From contig NZ_JBHRXV010000011.1 of the NCBI RefSeq assembly GCF_042648405.1, positions 1 to 64,000 on the forward strand: DNA of 64,000 bases. Direction: 5' to 3'. The translations under genes and the position numbers were made by a program. The notes beneath the pieces were generated by a model. It did no database searches. It was not told where the DNA came from and saw only the letters and a program-made list of their open reading frames with translations. The stretch's first letter is position 1. Each line of letters opens with the position of its first letter. The stretch is from Sphingoaurantiacus capsulatus (lineage in GTDB: Bacteria > Pseudomonadota > Alphaproteobacteria > Sphingomonadales > Sphingomonadaceae). This document shows, piece by piece, positions 54,816 through 63,666 of the stretch.

Positions 54816-55319
54816 ATGCTGTCCGGCCCGCCTTCGACGATTGGCTTTGCGCGCCACTTGCGGCGTCGCATGAGCCCGCCGGAGGTCGTGCTGTGGCAGC
54901 AGCTGCGCGGCCGCCCGCACGGCTTCAAGTTTCGGCGCCAGCATCCGGCAGGTCCGTTTGTGGCCGATTTTTTCTGCGCCGAGGCGAAATTGGCGGTCGA
55001 AGTGGACGGCAGCGGTCATGAAGCTGGCGACCAGCCGGCGCATGACGCGCGGCGCGACGCCTTCTTCGCCTCGCACGGGGTGAAGGTGTTGCGGATTTCG
55101 GCGCTGGATGTGATGCACGATATCGAAGCGGCGCTGCGGACGGTCATCTCCGAAGCGTCGGCGCGGTGCCCCCTCCACCATGCTCCGCATGGTCCCCCTC
55201 CCCCGGTGGGGGAGGATGAGGTCGGTGCCGCCGCGATCCTCCCCGGGACGGGGAGGGGGACCGCCGCAGGCGGTGGAGGGGTAGCGGCGCGAGCCGCCCG
55301 CATGCAGGCAAGGGGCTAA
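54816..55319 (+). CDS. DUF559 (Vsr-like endonuclease fold) protein with repeat-derived tail
   Basis: A 167-residue protein. The first about 115 residues form a DUF559 domain (FARHLRRRMSPPEVVLWQQL ... KFRRQHPAGPFVADFFC ... AVEVDGSGHE), related to the Vsr/restriction endonuclease fold, with the acidic residues in VADFFC and VEVDG. The last about 45 residues are encoded by the repeat at 55170-55282, not by conserved domain sequence. It sits 2 bp after pntAA and 3 bp before pntAB on the same strand, in a place where most operons have no gene. It is probably a recent insertion carried with the repeat. Confidence 0.88.
   Translation: MLSGPPSTIGFARHLRRRMSPPEVVLWQQLRGRPHGFKFRRQHPAGPFVADFFCAEAKLAVEVDGSGHEAGDQPAHDARRDAFFASHGVKVLRISALDVMHDIEAALRTVISEASARCPLHHAPHGPPPPVGEDEVGAAAILPGTGRGTAAGGGGVAARAARMQARG
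55170..55282. repeat. Inverted repeat of the CCCCTCCACCATGC type
   Basis: CCCCTCCACCATGCTCCGCA followed by TGGTCCCCCTCCCCC faces GGGGAGGGGGACCGCCGCAG and CGGTGGAGGGG at the right end. This is a known kind of dispersed repeat in sphingomonads and related alphaproteobacteria. It lies inside the 3' end of the DUF559 gene. Confidence 0.8.
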
Positions 55320-55322
55320 CGA

Positions 55323-55604
55323 ATGGACTTCATCTCGATCCTGTCGATCTTCGTGCTGGCCTGCTTCGTCGGCTATTACGTCGTCTGGTCGGTGACCCCG
55401 GCGCTGCACACGCCGCTAATGGCGGTCACCAACGCGATTTCGTCGGTGATCATCGTCGGCGCGCTGATCGCCAGCGCCGCGGCGGGCTCGCCGATCTCGA
55501 AATGGCTGGGGCTGCTGGCGGTGGTGCTGGCCAGCGTCAACATCTTCGGCGGCTTCGCGGTCACGCACCGCATGCTCGCCATGTACAAGAAGAAAGACCG
55601 CTAA
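55323..55604 (+). CDS. pntAB: NAD(P) transhydrogenase subunit alpha part 2 (membrane)
   Basis: A 93-residue membrane subunit with three helices (about 4-24, 37-54 and 60-80); the HTPLMAVTNAISS segment is the diagnostic motif of domain II. It ends in a basic tail. It is separated from pntAA by the DUF559 gene and from pntB by 137 bp containing an inverted repeat. Confidence 0.95.
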   Translation: MDFISILSIFVLACFVGYYVVWSVTPALHTPLMAVTNAISSVIIVGALIASAAAGSPISKWLGLLAVVLASVNIFGGFAVTHRMLAMYKKKDR

Positions 55605-55620
55605 GCGGTTCAATTCAGGA

Positions 55621-55723
55621 CGTCATCCCCGCGAAGGCGGAGATTCAGTCCGATCGAAGAAATTGCCAGCTTTGCTGGCGCCATATGAAGGCTGCCGGGT
55701 TCCCGCCTTCGCGGGAATGACGG
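55621..55723. repeat. Inverted repeat, CGTCATCCCCGCGAAGGCGG type, inside the pnt operon
   Basis: CGTCATCCCCGCGAAGGCGG faces CCCGCCTTCGCGGGAATGACGG. It belongs to the same family as 81-156. A smaller hairpin, GCCAGC-TTT-GCTGGC, lies in its spacer. It sits in the pntAB-pntB gap and could affect the pntB level. Confidence 0.8.
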
Positions 55724-55741
55724 CAGGGGTAGCGGGGGAAT

Positions 55742-57166
55742 ATGGAGCACGCGCTGACTGAAACGCCGGCCTGGGTAGCGATCGCCTACCTCGTCTCGGG
55801 CGTCCTGTTCATTCTGGCGCTGCGCGGGCTGTCGAGCCCGGCGACCAGCCAGCGCGGCAACCGCTACGGCATGATCGGCATGGCGATCGCGGTGGGCACC
55901 ACGCTTGCCATCCACGAGATCGCCAGCCTGCCCGAAATCCTCGGCGCCATCGCCATCGGCGGCATCATCGGCTTCGTGATCGCCAAGCGCATCGCCATGA
56001 CCGCGATGCCGCAGCTCGTCGCCGCCTTCCACTCGCTCGTCGGCCTCGCCGCCGTGCTGGTCGGCGCGGCCGCCTATCTCAATCCCACCGCCTTCGGCAT
56101 TGCCGATGCGGCGGGCGAGATCTTCCAGGTCAGCCGCATCGAGCTCGGCCTCGGCGTCGCCATCGGCGCCATCACCTTCTCGGGATCGGTGATCGCGTTC
56201 CTCAAGCTGAACGGCAACATGAGCGGCGCGCCGATCATGCTGCCCGGCCGCCACGTCATCAACCTCGGCACGCTGGCGCTGATCCTCGGCCTCATCGCCT
56301 ATTTCCTTACCGACCAATCGCCCTGGGTGTTCTGGACGGTGACGGCGCTGTCGTTCGCCATCGGTTTCCTGCTGATCATCCCGATCGGCGGCGCCGACAT
56401 GCCGGTCGTCGTGTCGATGCTGAACAGCTACTCGGGCTGGGCCGCCGCCGCGATGGGCTTCACCTTGCAGAACAGCGCGATGATCATCACCGGCGCACTG
56501 GTCGGCTCGTCGGGCGCGATCCTCAGCTACATCATGTGCCGCGCCATGAACCGCAGCTTCATCTCGGTGATCGCCGGCGGCTTCGGCTCCGATGCCGGCG
56601 CGGGCGCCGGCGCCGGCGGCCCGGTCATCGACCGGCCGTACAAGCGCGGCTCGGCGGAAGACGCCGCCTTCGTCATGAAGAACGCGCAGAAGGTCATCAT
56701 CGTCCCCGGCTACGGCATGGCGGTGAGCCAGGCGCAGCACACGCTCCGCGAGATGGGCGACCTCCTCAAGAAGGAGGGGGTCGAGGTCAAATACGCCATC
56801 CACCCCGTCGCGGGCCGCATGCCCGGCCACATGAACGTGCTGCTCGCCGAGGCGAACGTGCCCTATGACGAGGTGTTCGAGCTGGAGGACATCAACAGCG
56901 AGTTCGCGCAGGCCGACGTGGCCTTCGTGATCGGCGCCAACGACGTCACCAACCCGGCGGCGAAGACCGATAAGACCTCGCCGATCTACGGCATGCCGAT
57001 CCTCGACGTGGAGAAGGCGGGCACCGTGTTGTTCGTGAAGCGCTCGATGGGCGGCGCCGGCTATGCGGGCGTCGATAACGAGGTCTTCTACCGCGACAAC
57101 ACCATGATGCTCCTCGCCGACGCGAAAAAGATGGTCGAGGAGATCGTGAAGGGTCTGGCCCACTAA
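55742..57166 (+). CDS. pntB: NAD(P) transhydrogenase subunit beta
   Basis: The 474-residue beta subunit that carries the remaining membrane helices (about 15-265) and the NADP(H)-binding domain III. SYSGWAAAAMGFTLQNS is in the last helices; the domain III dinucleotide motif is IVPGYGMAVSQAQH and later FVIGANDVTNPAA and GGAGYAGVDN. With pntAA and pntAB it links NADP+ reduction by NADH to inward proton flow. It ends at the pnt operon's last gene. Confidence 0.97.
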   Translation: MEHALTETPAWVAIAYLVSGVLFILALRGLSSPATSQRGNRYGMIGMAIAVGTTLAIHEIASLPEILGAIAIGGIIGFVIAKRIAMTAMPQLVAAFHSLVGLAAVLVGAAAYLNPTAFGIADAAGEIFQVSRIELGLGVAIGAITFSGSVIAFLKLNGNMSGAPIMLPGRHVINLGTLALILGLIAYFLTDQSPWVFWTVTALSFAIGFLLIIPIGGADMPVVVSMLNSYSGWAAAAMGFTLQNSAMIITGALVGSSGAILSYIMCRAMNRSFISVIAGGFGSDAGAGAGAGGPVIDRPYKRGSAEDAAFVMKNAQKVIIVPGYGMAVSQAQHTLREMGDLLKKEGVEVKYAIHPVAGRMPGHMNVLLAEANVPYDEVFELEDINSEFAQADVAFVIGANDVTNPAAKTDKTSPIYGMPILDVEKAGTVLFVKRSMGGAGYAGVDNEVFYRDNTMMLLADAKKMVEEIVKGLAH

Positions 57167-57237
57167 AGATCGCACGCACTGAACCATCCGCCGCGCGCGG
57201 CGTTTGCTGGCAAACACCATTGAACAAAGGGTTTGGG

Positions 57238-57834
57238 ATGGACCGGAAAGTCGTGACCGCGATCGTTTCTGCACTGGCGCTCGGTGCCGGCGTCAACGCC
57301 TGCAGCTCGTCGATGGCGGAGCCGACATCCGGCGCCGGTCAGTCGGCCGCCCCCTCCGCAGCAATGACGACGGGTACCGCGCCGGTCGCGCATACCGAAC
57401 TGTTCGACAAGGACGGCAAGTCGAAGGGCCGCGCCGTGGCGCGTCCGATGGGCGACGGCGTCCATGTCACCGGCGATCTCGAGAATGTCACGCCGGGCAC
57501 CTACGCCATCCACGTCCACACCACCGGCACCTGCACCGCCCCCGATTTCACCTCGGCCGGCCCGCACTGGAACCCGGAAGGCAAGCAGCACGGCAAGGAA
57601 AACCCGTCGGGCCCGCACAAGGGTGACCTGCCCAACGTGACGGTCGGCGCCGACGGCAAGGCCAAGGTGTCGTCGCACATCATGGGCGTGACCATGACCG
57701 GTGGCACTGCCGCCCTGCTCGACGCCGACGGCGCCGCGCTGGTGCTGCACGCGGGCGTCGACGACTACAAGTCCGACCCCACCGGCAACGCCGGCGGCCG
57801 CGCCGCCTGCGGCGTGTTCAAGGCGGGGCTCTAA
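57238..57834 (+). CDS. sodC: Cu,Zn superoxide dismutase, lipoprotein form
   Basis: A 198-residue periplasmic or membrane-anchored superoxide dismutase. A lipobox-like signal (ALGAGVNAC, cysteine about residue 22) suggests a lipid anchor. The metal ligands are visible as HVH, PHWNP, the histidine and aspartate in GPHKGDLPN, and VLHAGVDDY; the active-site arginine is in GGRAACG. The ATG at 57238 with AAAGGG upstream is preferred to an earlier TTG. It stands 71 bp after pntB. Confidence 0.93.
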   Translation: MDRKVVTAIVSALALGAGVNACSSSMAEPTSGAGQSAAPSAAMTTGTAPVAHTELFDKDGKSKGRAVARPMGDGVHVTGDLENVTPGTYAIHVHTTGTCTAPDFTSAGPHWNPEGKQHGKENPSGPHKGDLPNVTVGADGKAKVSSHIMGVTMTGGTAALLDADGAALVLHAGVDDYKSDPTGNAGGRAACGVFKAGL

Positions 57835-57840
57835 ACCTTC

Positions 57841-57951
57841 TCCCCTCCCCGAGGGGGAGGGGCTGGGGGTGGGCTCTAGTGACATCGAGAGGTCGGTAGG
57901 CTGTCCGCGTCCGACGAGCCCACCCCTTACCCCTCCCCCTCGGGGAGGGGA
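57841..57951. repeat. Inverted repeat of the TCCCCTCCCCGAGGGGGAGG type
   Basis: Perfect 22-bp arms (TCCCCTCCCCGAGGGGGAGG plus GG, and its complement) flank a spacer with further matching GGGTGGGCTC/GAGCCCACCC. It lies between sodC and the next gene. The right arm ends in GGGGAGGGGAGG, 5 bp before the next start codon, where it may serve as ribosome site. Confidence 0.85.
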
Positions 57952-57957
57952 GGTTCG

Positions 57958-58887
57958 ATGAAAAGCGCGCCTCACGCCTTGGCAACGGCCCCTCCCGCTG
58001 CCACATCAGCCGCCATGGTGGACGAGATCATCGCCAACGCCCCCTACGGCAAGGTCGAGCGGCTGAGTCCGCTCGTCCGCCGCGTGCTGGCGCGCAACCC
58101 GAGCGCGTTCACCTACACCGGTACCGGCACCTACATCGTCGGCAACGGCACCGTGGCGGTGATCGACCCCGGCCCCAATGAGCCGGCGCATGTCGAAGCG
58201 CTGATCGATGCGCTGAAGGGCGAGACGGTCAGCCACATCGTCGTCACCCACACCCATCGCGACCATTCCCCCGCCGCCGTGCCGCTTAAAAGCGCGACCG
58301 GCGCGCCGGTGGTCGGCTGCGCCCCGCTGGCGCTCGATGACAAGGGGCCGAAGGTCGAGGAAGGCTTCGACCGCACCTACGCGCCGGACCAGGTGTTGGC
58401 CGACGGCGAGAGCGTCAGCGGCCCCGACTGGACGCTGACCGCGGTGCACACCCCCGGCCACACCTCCAACCATCTCTGCTTCGCGCTGGCGGAGGAGAAA
58501 GTGCTGTTCAGCGGCGATCATGTCATGGGCTGGTCGACCAGCGTGGTGACCCCGCCCGACGGCAGCATGGCGGCGTATATGGACAGCCTGCGCAAGCTGC
58601 TCGACCGCGACGACGCGCTTTACTATCCGACCCACGGCGCCGCGGTGACCGAGCCGAAGCGGCTGGTGCGCGGCCTCATCACCCACCGCAAGCAGCGCGA
58701 AGGGCAGATCCTCAAGCTGCTGGGGCAGGGCGCCAAGCCGATCCCGGCACTGGTCGCGGTGATGTACGCCAATGTCGCGCCGGTGCTGCACCCTGCCGCC
58801 GGCCGCTCGGTGCTTGCCCACCTCATCGACCTCCACGCCCGCGGGCTGGTGGCGGTCGAGGGCGAGCAGTGGAGCCTCGCGGCGTGA
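57958..58887 (+). CDS. Metallo-beta-lactamase-fold hydrolase (LACTB2-like)
   Basis: A 309-residue hydrolase. The metal-binding motif is HTHRDHS (about 99-105), followed by HTPGHTSNH and SGDHVMGW and a later histidine in YYPTHGAAV. The C-terminal winged-helix-like region (HRKQREGQILKLL ... VLAHLIDLHARGLV) resembles LACTB2-type RNA/hydrolase proteins. The start at 57958 uses the repeat's GGGGAGG as ribosome site; an in-frame ATG at 58015 is a credible alternative. Substrate unknown. Confidence 0.9.
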   Translation: MKSAPHALATAPPAATSAAMVDEIIANAPYGKVERLSPLVRRVLARNPSAFTYTGTGTYIVGNGTVAVIDPGPNEPAHVEALIDALKGETVSHIVVTHTHRDHSPAAVPLKSATGAPVVGCAPLALDDKGPKVEEGFDRTYAPDQVLADGESVSGPDWTLTAVHTPGHTSNHLCFALAEEKVLFSGDHVMGWSTSVVTPPDGSMAAYMDSLRKLLDRDDALYYPTHGAAVTEPKRLVRGLITHRKQREGQILKLLGQGAKPIPALVAVMYANVAPVLHPAAGRSVLAHLIDLHARGLVAVEGEQWSLAA

Positions 58888-59501
58888 AGCGCGCCGTTCT
58901 CATCCTCGTCACCCTAGCGCTCGGCCTCGCCATCGGCGGCATCGCCGCGCTCAACTGGCGCACCGACAGCGCGCCCAACATCACCAGCATCGCGCAATCG
59001 AGCCTTCAGGCCGTGCAGGCGCAGAACCGCCTGACCGCTTTCGCCGCCCGTTTCACGGTGGCAGTGACTTCGGCAACGCAGCGGCTCGGCCTGTCGGCGA
59101 GGAAGACGATCATTGTCCCGGGCCTCGTCCGCTACGAACTCGACTGGGCGAAGGTGCAGGCCTCCGACCTCGTCTGGGACGCCGCCACGAAGCGCCTGAC
59201 CGTTACCCTGCCGCCCGTCGAGATTTCCGAGCCCGCCGTCGATCTGGCGCAGCTCCAGGAATATGAGGACGGCAAGCTGCTGATGGCGCTCGGCAACGCC
59301 GAGACCGCGCTCGATGCCGCCAACCGCGCCAAGCTGCGCGCCGCGCTGATGAAGGAAGCGCAGGCGCCGACGCTGATGAAGCTGGCCCGCGATGCAACGC
59401 GCGCCGCCGTCGAACGTACGTTTGAATTGCCGCTCAACGCCGCGGGGGTGGACGCCGACGTCGTCGTCCGTTTCCGCGACGAAGCCGGGCAGGCGATGTA
59501 A
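58884..59501 (+). CDS. DUF4230-family membrane-anchored protein
   Basis: A 205-residue protein with an N-terminal membrane anchor (LILVTLALGLAIGGIAAL), then a soluble DUF4230 domain (AARFTVAVTSATQRLGLSARKTIIVPGLVRYELDW and VTLPPVEISEPAVDL). The GTG at 58884 overlaps the stop of the preceding hydrolase (GTGA), so the genes are coupled. Function unknown. It precedes nadA by 9 bp. Confidence 0.85.
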   Translation: MKRAVLILVTLALGLAIGGIAALNWRTDSAPNITSIAQSSLQAVQAQNRLTAFAARFTVAVTSATQRLGLSARKTIIVPGLVRYELDWAKVQASDLVWDAATKRLTVTLPPVEISEPAVDLAQLQEYEDGKLLMALGNAETALDAANRAKLRAALMKEAQAPTLMKLARDATRAAVERTFELPLNAAGVDADVVVRFRDEAGQAM

Positions 59502-59510
59502 AGGATCGAA

Positions 59511-60536
59511 ATGGACGCGCGCTTGAACATGCTCGGTGGCGGCAACCGCGACAGCCTCGCGGGGCTCGACCTGAAGGCGGAGATCAACCGGCTGCGCAAG
59601 GAGCGTAACGCCGTCATCCTCGCGCACTATTATCAGGAGCCCGCGCTGCAGGACATCGCCGACTTCGTCGGCGACAGCCTCGACCTGTCGAAGAAGGCCG
59701 CAGCGACCGACGCCGACGTCATCGCCTTCTGCGGCGTGCGTTTCATGGCCGAGGTCGCGAAGATCCTCAGCCCTGAGAAGAAAGTCGTGCTGCCCGACAT
59801 GAACGCCGGCTGCAGCCTCGAGGATTCATGCCCGCCCGAGGAGTTCGGCAAGTTCCGCGCCGCGCACCCCGATCATATCGCGCTGACCTACATCAACTGC
59901 TCGGCGGCGGTGAAGGCGCACAGCGACATCATCGTCACTTCCAGCTCGGCGGAAAAGATCATCAGCCAGTTGCCGCGCGACCAGAAGATCATCTTTGCCC
60001 CCGACCGGCACCTCGGCGCCTATCTCAGCCGCAAGACGGGGCGCGACATGCTGCTCTGGCAGGGCAGCTGCATCGTGCATGAGGCCTTCTCGGAGAAGGA
60101 GCTGCTGAAGCTGAAGGCGCAGCACCCCGACGCGCCGGTCGCCGCGCACCCCGAATGCCCGGCGCACATCCTCGACCACGCCGACCATGTCGGCTCGACG
60201 AGCAGCATCCTCGCCTATGTGCTGGCCTCGCCGTCGCAGACGATCATCGTCGCGACCGAGCCGCGCATCATCCACCAGATGGAAAAAGCCGCGCCGCACA
60301 AGATCTTCATCGGCGCGCCGGGGGCGGACGGCAACTGCAACTGCAACATCTGCCCCTATATGGCGCTCAACTCGATGGAAAAACTCTACCTCGCGCTGCG
60401 CGACCTGAAGCCCGAGATCATCGTGCCCGAAGACATCCGCCTCGCCGCCAAGAAGCCCCTCGACCGCATGCTGGCGATGGCCAGCGCCACGGTGGGGGCG
60501 GGCGACCTGTCGAACGTCAAGGTGACGGGGGACTAG
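59511..60536 (+). CDS. nadA: Quinolinate synthase A
   Basis: A 341-residue 4Fe-4S enzyme that condenses iminoaspartate with dihydroxyacetone phosphate in NAD biosynthesis. Recognisable are ILAHYYQEPALQDIADFVGDS, MNAGCSLEDSCPPEEF, TYINCSAAVKAHSD, HPECPAHIL and NCNCNICPYMALN; the cysteines of the cluster are in the last three. GATCGAA precedes the ATG. nadB and nadC are not in the window. Confidence 0.97.
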   Translation: MDARLNMLGGGNRDSLAGLDLKAEINRLRKERNAVILAHYYQEPALQDIADFVGDSLDLSKKAAATDADVIAFCGVRFMAEVAKILSPEKKVVLPDMNAGCSLEDSCPPEEFGKFRAAHPDHIALTYINCSAAVKAHSDIIVTSSSAEKIISQLPRDQKIIFAPDRHLGAYLSRKTGRDMLLWQGSCIVHEAFSEKELLKLKAQHPDAPVAAHPECPAHILDHADHVGSTSSILAYVLASPSQTIIVATEPRIIHQMEKAAPHKIFIGAPGADGNCNCNICPYMALNSMEKLYLALRDLKPEIIVPEDIRLAAKKPLDRMLAMASATVGAGDLSNVKVTGD

Positions 60537-60808
60537 GGTGCACAGGCACTAGTCAGCGCCGAACCGGTGGTCAGCAAGACTGCAATTGCCGTCCACATTG
60601 CTGCGCGCTGATTGAGTTCGCCAGACTTCCTGCCAGCCACCATTAGTCCGGCAATCCACCCTCGCTGGCTATCTTCGGAAATTCCCGGCTCCACTCCTCC
60701 GGCCCAAAGCGGGACTACCGTTACTTTGCTCGCCTGATACCAAAGCCGCGCGGCCCACAGACCCACGCCGAAGGCAAATAGAGCCAGCAATAAGGAAGCG
60801 AGCTTCAT
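60533..60808 (-). CDS. Small membrane protein of unknown function
   Basis: A 91-residue protein with an N-terminal hydrophobic segment (LASLLLALFAFGVGLWAARLWY) and a C-terminal helix (AAMWTAIAVLLTTGSALTSA). No family was recognised. It overlaps the 3' end of the convergent nadA by 4 bp. Its codon usage is less GC-biased than that of its neighbours, which may indicate weaker selection or recent acquisition. Confidence 0.65.
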   Translation of the reverse strand: MKLASLLLALFAFGVGLWAARLWYQASKVTVVPLWAGGVEPGISEDSQRGWIAGLMVAGRKSGELNQRAAMWTAIAVLLTTGSALTSACAP

Positions 60809-60822
60809 TCAGCCTCTCCGGT

Positions 60823-62496
60823 TCATTTCTCCGTAAGCGTCGAAACCCCGGCCCAGCCCGCCGACGCCTTCAGCTTCGACGCCTTGATCCGTGCCAGCAT
60901 CGCCTGCGCCGGGCCGTCGCCGGCATCCAGCTTCAGCGCCGCCTCGAAGCCCTTCGCCGCCGCCGCCCAGTCGCCGCCGCGATAGGGCGCCAGCGCCGCC
61001 TCATAGAGGTCAAACAGTCGCCGCCGCTCGGCCGGCAATTCGCCCGCCATTGCGGCCAGCTCGAACACCCGCAGCGGTTCCTGCCGCCCGACCACCGTCA
61101 CCAGATCAATCTCGCGCGTCTCGACCGCGCCGTCGGCCGCATCGCGGGTCGCGCCGTCGATCAGGATGCGCGTGCCATAGGCCTTGTTGGCGCCTTCCAG
61201 CCGCGAGCCGAAATTGACCGTGTCGCCCATCACCGTGAAGCTGCGCGCCTGTTCGGAGCCGATGCTGCCCACGACTACTTCACCGGTCGCCAGCCCCACC
61301 CGGATGTCGATGCGCGGCAGGTCGCGGCGCATGCCGATCAGGTCGGGGACGCGCGCCGCGAAGCGCTCCAGGCGCGCGAACTGCTCCAGGGCAGCGGCGC
61401 AGGCGTCGGCGGCCTGGGTGGTGGCGTCAGCGAACGGCGGCACCCAGAAGGCCATGATCGCGTCGCCGATGTACTTGTCGATCACGCCCGACCGGTCGCG
61501 GATCGCCCCCGACATTTCGGAGAAATAGGCGTTGATCAGATTGACCAAGGTGCTGGGCGCCAGCCGCTCCGACAGCGCGGTGAAGCCGGCGATGTCGGAG
61601 AAGAACAAGGTCGCCACCTGCTTTTCGCCCGTCGTCGACCGGTCGGAGCCCGCCGCCATCAGGTCGGCGACGACGCGCGGGTCGACATATTGGCCGAAGG
61701 TTTCCTTGATCCGCTCCTTCTCGCGCAGCTCGCTGACCATCGCGTTGAAGGCGCGCGTCACGTCGGCGATCTCGTCCTTGCTGGTGATCGGCACCTCGGT
61801 GTCGAGCTGCCCTTCGCCGACCGCCCGCGCGCCGGCCTGCAGCCGCGCGATCGGCCGCGTCATCCCGCGCGCGATCACCCAGGCGAGCATCAGGCCGACA
61901 AGCCCCGCCGCGCCGATCATCGCCAGGGTCGCGCGCCGCGCCGCATCCTGATTGTCGCCGACGATCGTCGCCCCTTCGAGCACGAAGCCGTCGATCTCCG
62001 CGTTGATCGCTTCGGCCCGCGCCACCACTTCGCCCGCCTGCGTCCGCGCGGCGGCATCGGCAGCGGGGTCGTCGGTATCGCAGGCGGCGCGCAGCAGCGC
62101 CGCGAGGTGCGTCTGGTGTCCCGCGAGTTCCGCCAGCATCGGCTCCAGCCGAGCAAGTTCCAGCTTGTTGCGCTCCAGCTGTGCCAGCTTCGCGCCGTTT
62201 GCCCGCAGGCTTTCCGCCTCGCCCGCCAGCGCCCCCGCCTTCGCTGCCAGCGCATCGAGCTGCGCGCGGCACTGCCCGCCGGTGCGGTCGAGCGGCACCG
62301 TCTCGGCGATCACCACGGCGCGCAGCTCGGCGATGCGCAGGGTCATCGGGAACAGCGCCTCGTTGAAGGTGCGGAACTGCAGGTGAACCTGCTGGGTCAG
62401 GAAGCCCGACCACAGCGCCGTCGCGATCATGATCGCCAGCAGCCCGGCGGCCACGCCGAAGATTTTCAGGCTGATCGACCGGAAAAAGCTCGCCAT
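60823..62496 (-). CDS. Membrane-bound class III adenylate/guanylate cyclase with HAMP
   Basis: A 557-residue transducer. First helix (about 10-30), a periplasmic four-helix sensor region (31-185) with a disulfide-capable cysteine pair, second helix (about 190-210), a HAMP domain (about 212-262, RPIARLQAGARAVGEG), then a cyclase domain (about 290-460). Both metal aspartates are visible in LFFSDIAGFTAL and DKYIGDAIMAFW. A C-terminal region with TPR-like repeats (RRRLFDLYEAALAPYRGGDW) follows. It makes a cyclic nucleotide in response to an outside signal. Confidence 0.92.
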   Translation of the reverse strand: MASFFRSISLKIFGVAAGLLAIMIATALWSGFLTQQVHLQFRTFNEALFPMTLRIAELRAVVIAETVPLDRTGGQCRAQLDALAAKAGALAGEAESLRANGAKLAQLERNKLELARLEPMLAELAGHQTHLAALLRAACDTDDPAADAAARTQAGEVVARAEAINAEIDGFVLEGATIVGDNQDAARRATLAMIGAAGLVGLMLAWVIARGMTRPIARLQAGARAVGEGQLDTEVPITSKDEIADVTRAFNAMVSELREKERIKETFGQYVDPRVVADLMAAGSDRSTTGEKQVATLFFSDIAGFTALSERLAPSTLVNLINAYFSEMSGAIRDRSGVIDKYIGDAIMAFWVPPFADATTQAADACAAALEQFARLERFAARVPDLIGMRRDLPRIDIRVGLATGEVVVGSIGSEQARSFTVMGDTVNFGSRLEGANKAYGTRILIDGATRDAADGAVETREIDLVTVVGRQEPLRVFELAAMAGELPAERRRLFDLYEAALAPYRGGDWAAAAKGFEAALKLDAGDGPAQAMLARIKASKLKASAGWAGVSTLTEK

Positions 62497-62534
62497 CCGC
62501 CTTCAATGCGGTCGCGCAACGATCCGGGTCAAGC

Positions 62535-63539
62535 TTATCGCCTGACCATCGCCATCATCGCCGCGCTGCCATAGCGCTCGCCCGAGGTCGCGCCGACCGG
62601 TGCGGCGGCGTCGAGCGCCGCCAGATCATCGGTCGATAATTTCAGGTCCGCCGCCGCCACATTCTCCTCCAGCCGGTCGCGGCGCTTGGTGCCGGGGATC
62701 GGCACGATGTCGTCGCCTTGATGCAGCAGCCAGGCCAGCGCCACTTGGCCCGGTGTCGCGCCGTGCCCGTCGGCGACGGCCTTCACCGCCGCCACCGCGC
62801 GCATATTCGCGTCGAAATTCTCGCCCTGATAGCGCGGGTCGTTCCGCCGATAGTCGGTCGCCGGATAGTCCTCGGCCCGCTGCACCTGTCCCGTCAGGAA
62901 CCCGCGCCCCAGCGGCGAATAGGGGACGAAGCCGATGCCGAGTTCGCGGCACACCGGCAGGATGTCGGGCTCCACCGTCCGCTCCCACAGCGAATATTCG
63001 GATTGCAGTGCGCTGATCGGGTGGACGGCATGCGCGCGCCGGATCGTCTCGGGCGCCGCCTCCGACAGGCCGAGAAAGCGCACCTTGCCCGCCGCCACCA
63101 GCTCCGCCATCGCGCCCACCGTCTCCTCGATCGGGACGGCCGGATCGACGCGGTGCTGGTAGAGCAGGTCGATCACCTCGATGCCGAGCCGCTGCAGGCT
63201 CTCGTCGCACACCTTGCGGATATTCGCCGGGCTGCTGTCGGCGCCTTGCGCGCGCCCGTCGACGATGCGGAAACCGAACTTCGTGGCGATCACCAAGCCG
63301 TCGCGCCGCCCCTTGATGGCGCGGCCGAGCAGCTCCTCGTTGATGTACGGCCCGTAGATCTCGGCGGTGTCGAAGAAGTCGACGCCGAGGTCGATCGCCC
63401 GGTGGATCGTCGCCACCGCCTCGTCGAGGTCGACCGCGCCATACATCGCCTGCATCCCCGCGACACCCGCCATGCCCATGCAGCCGAGGCCGATGGCGGA
63501 AACGCTGAGGCCCTGATTTCCAAGCTGGCGGCGGCGCAT
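62535..63539 (-). CDS. Aldo/keto reductase
   Basis: A 334-residue NADPH-dependent reductase of the AKR13/YajO-like group. The opening MRRRQLGNQGLSVSAIGLGCMGM, the DFFDTAEIYG motif with the catalytic Asp-Tyr, and the NADP-binding end (IPGTKRRDRLEENVAAADL) are typical. It forms a TIM barrel in the cytoplasm. It is divergent from the 35-residue peptide gene. Substrate unknown. Confidence 0.93.
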   Translation of the reverse strand: MRRRQLGNQGLSVSAIGLGCMGMAGVAGMQAMYGAVDLDEAVATIHRAIDLGVDFFDTAEIYGPYINEELLGRAIKGRRDGLVIATKFGFRIVDGRAQGADSSPANIRKVCDESLQRLGIEVIDLLYQHRVDPAVPIEETVGAMAELVAAGKVRFLGLSEAAPETIRRAHAVHPISALQSEYSLWERTVEPDILPVCRELGIGFVPYSPLGRGFLTGQVQRAEDYPATDYRRNDPRYQGENFDANMRAVAAVKAVADGHGATPGQVALAWLLHQGDDIVPIPGTKRRDRLEENVAAADLKLSTDDLAALDAAAPVGATSGERYGSAAMMAMVRR

Positions 63540-63666
63540 GGCGTGTCTCCTCGCGGCAAAAGGGGTGGGGCGATCATACGCTCGTGTGGCGCGCGGACAC
63601 GATCGTACAATCGATGGGTTGCGCCGCTTCGGCGATCATCGCCCCGCCACCAACGGAGGGACGAAG
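63540..63666. promoter_or_regulatory. Divergent promoter gap
   Basis: A 127-bp gap between the aldo/keto reductase and the 35-residue peptide gene. GGAGGG at 63655-63660 is the ribosome site of the latter; no clear operator was recognised. Confidence 0.4.
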
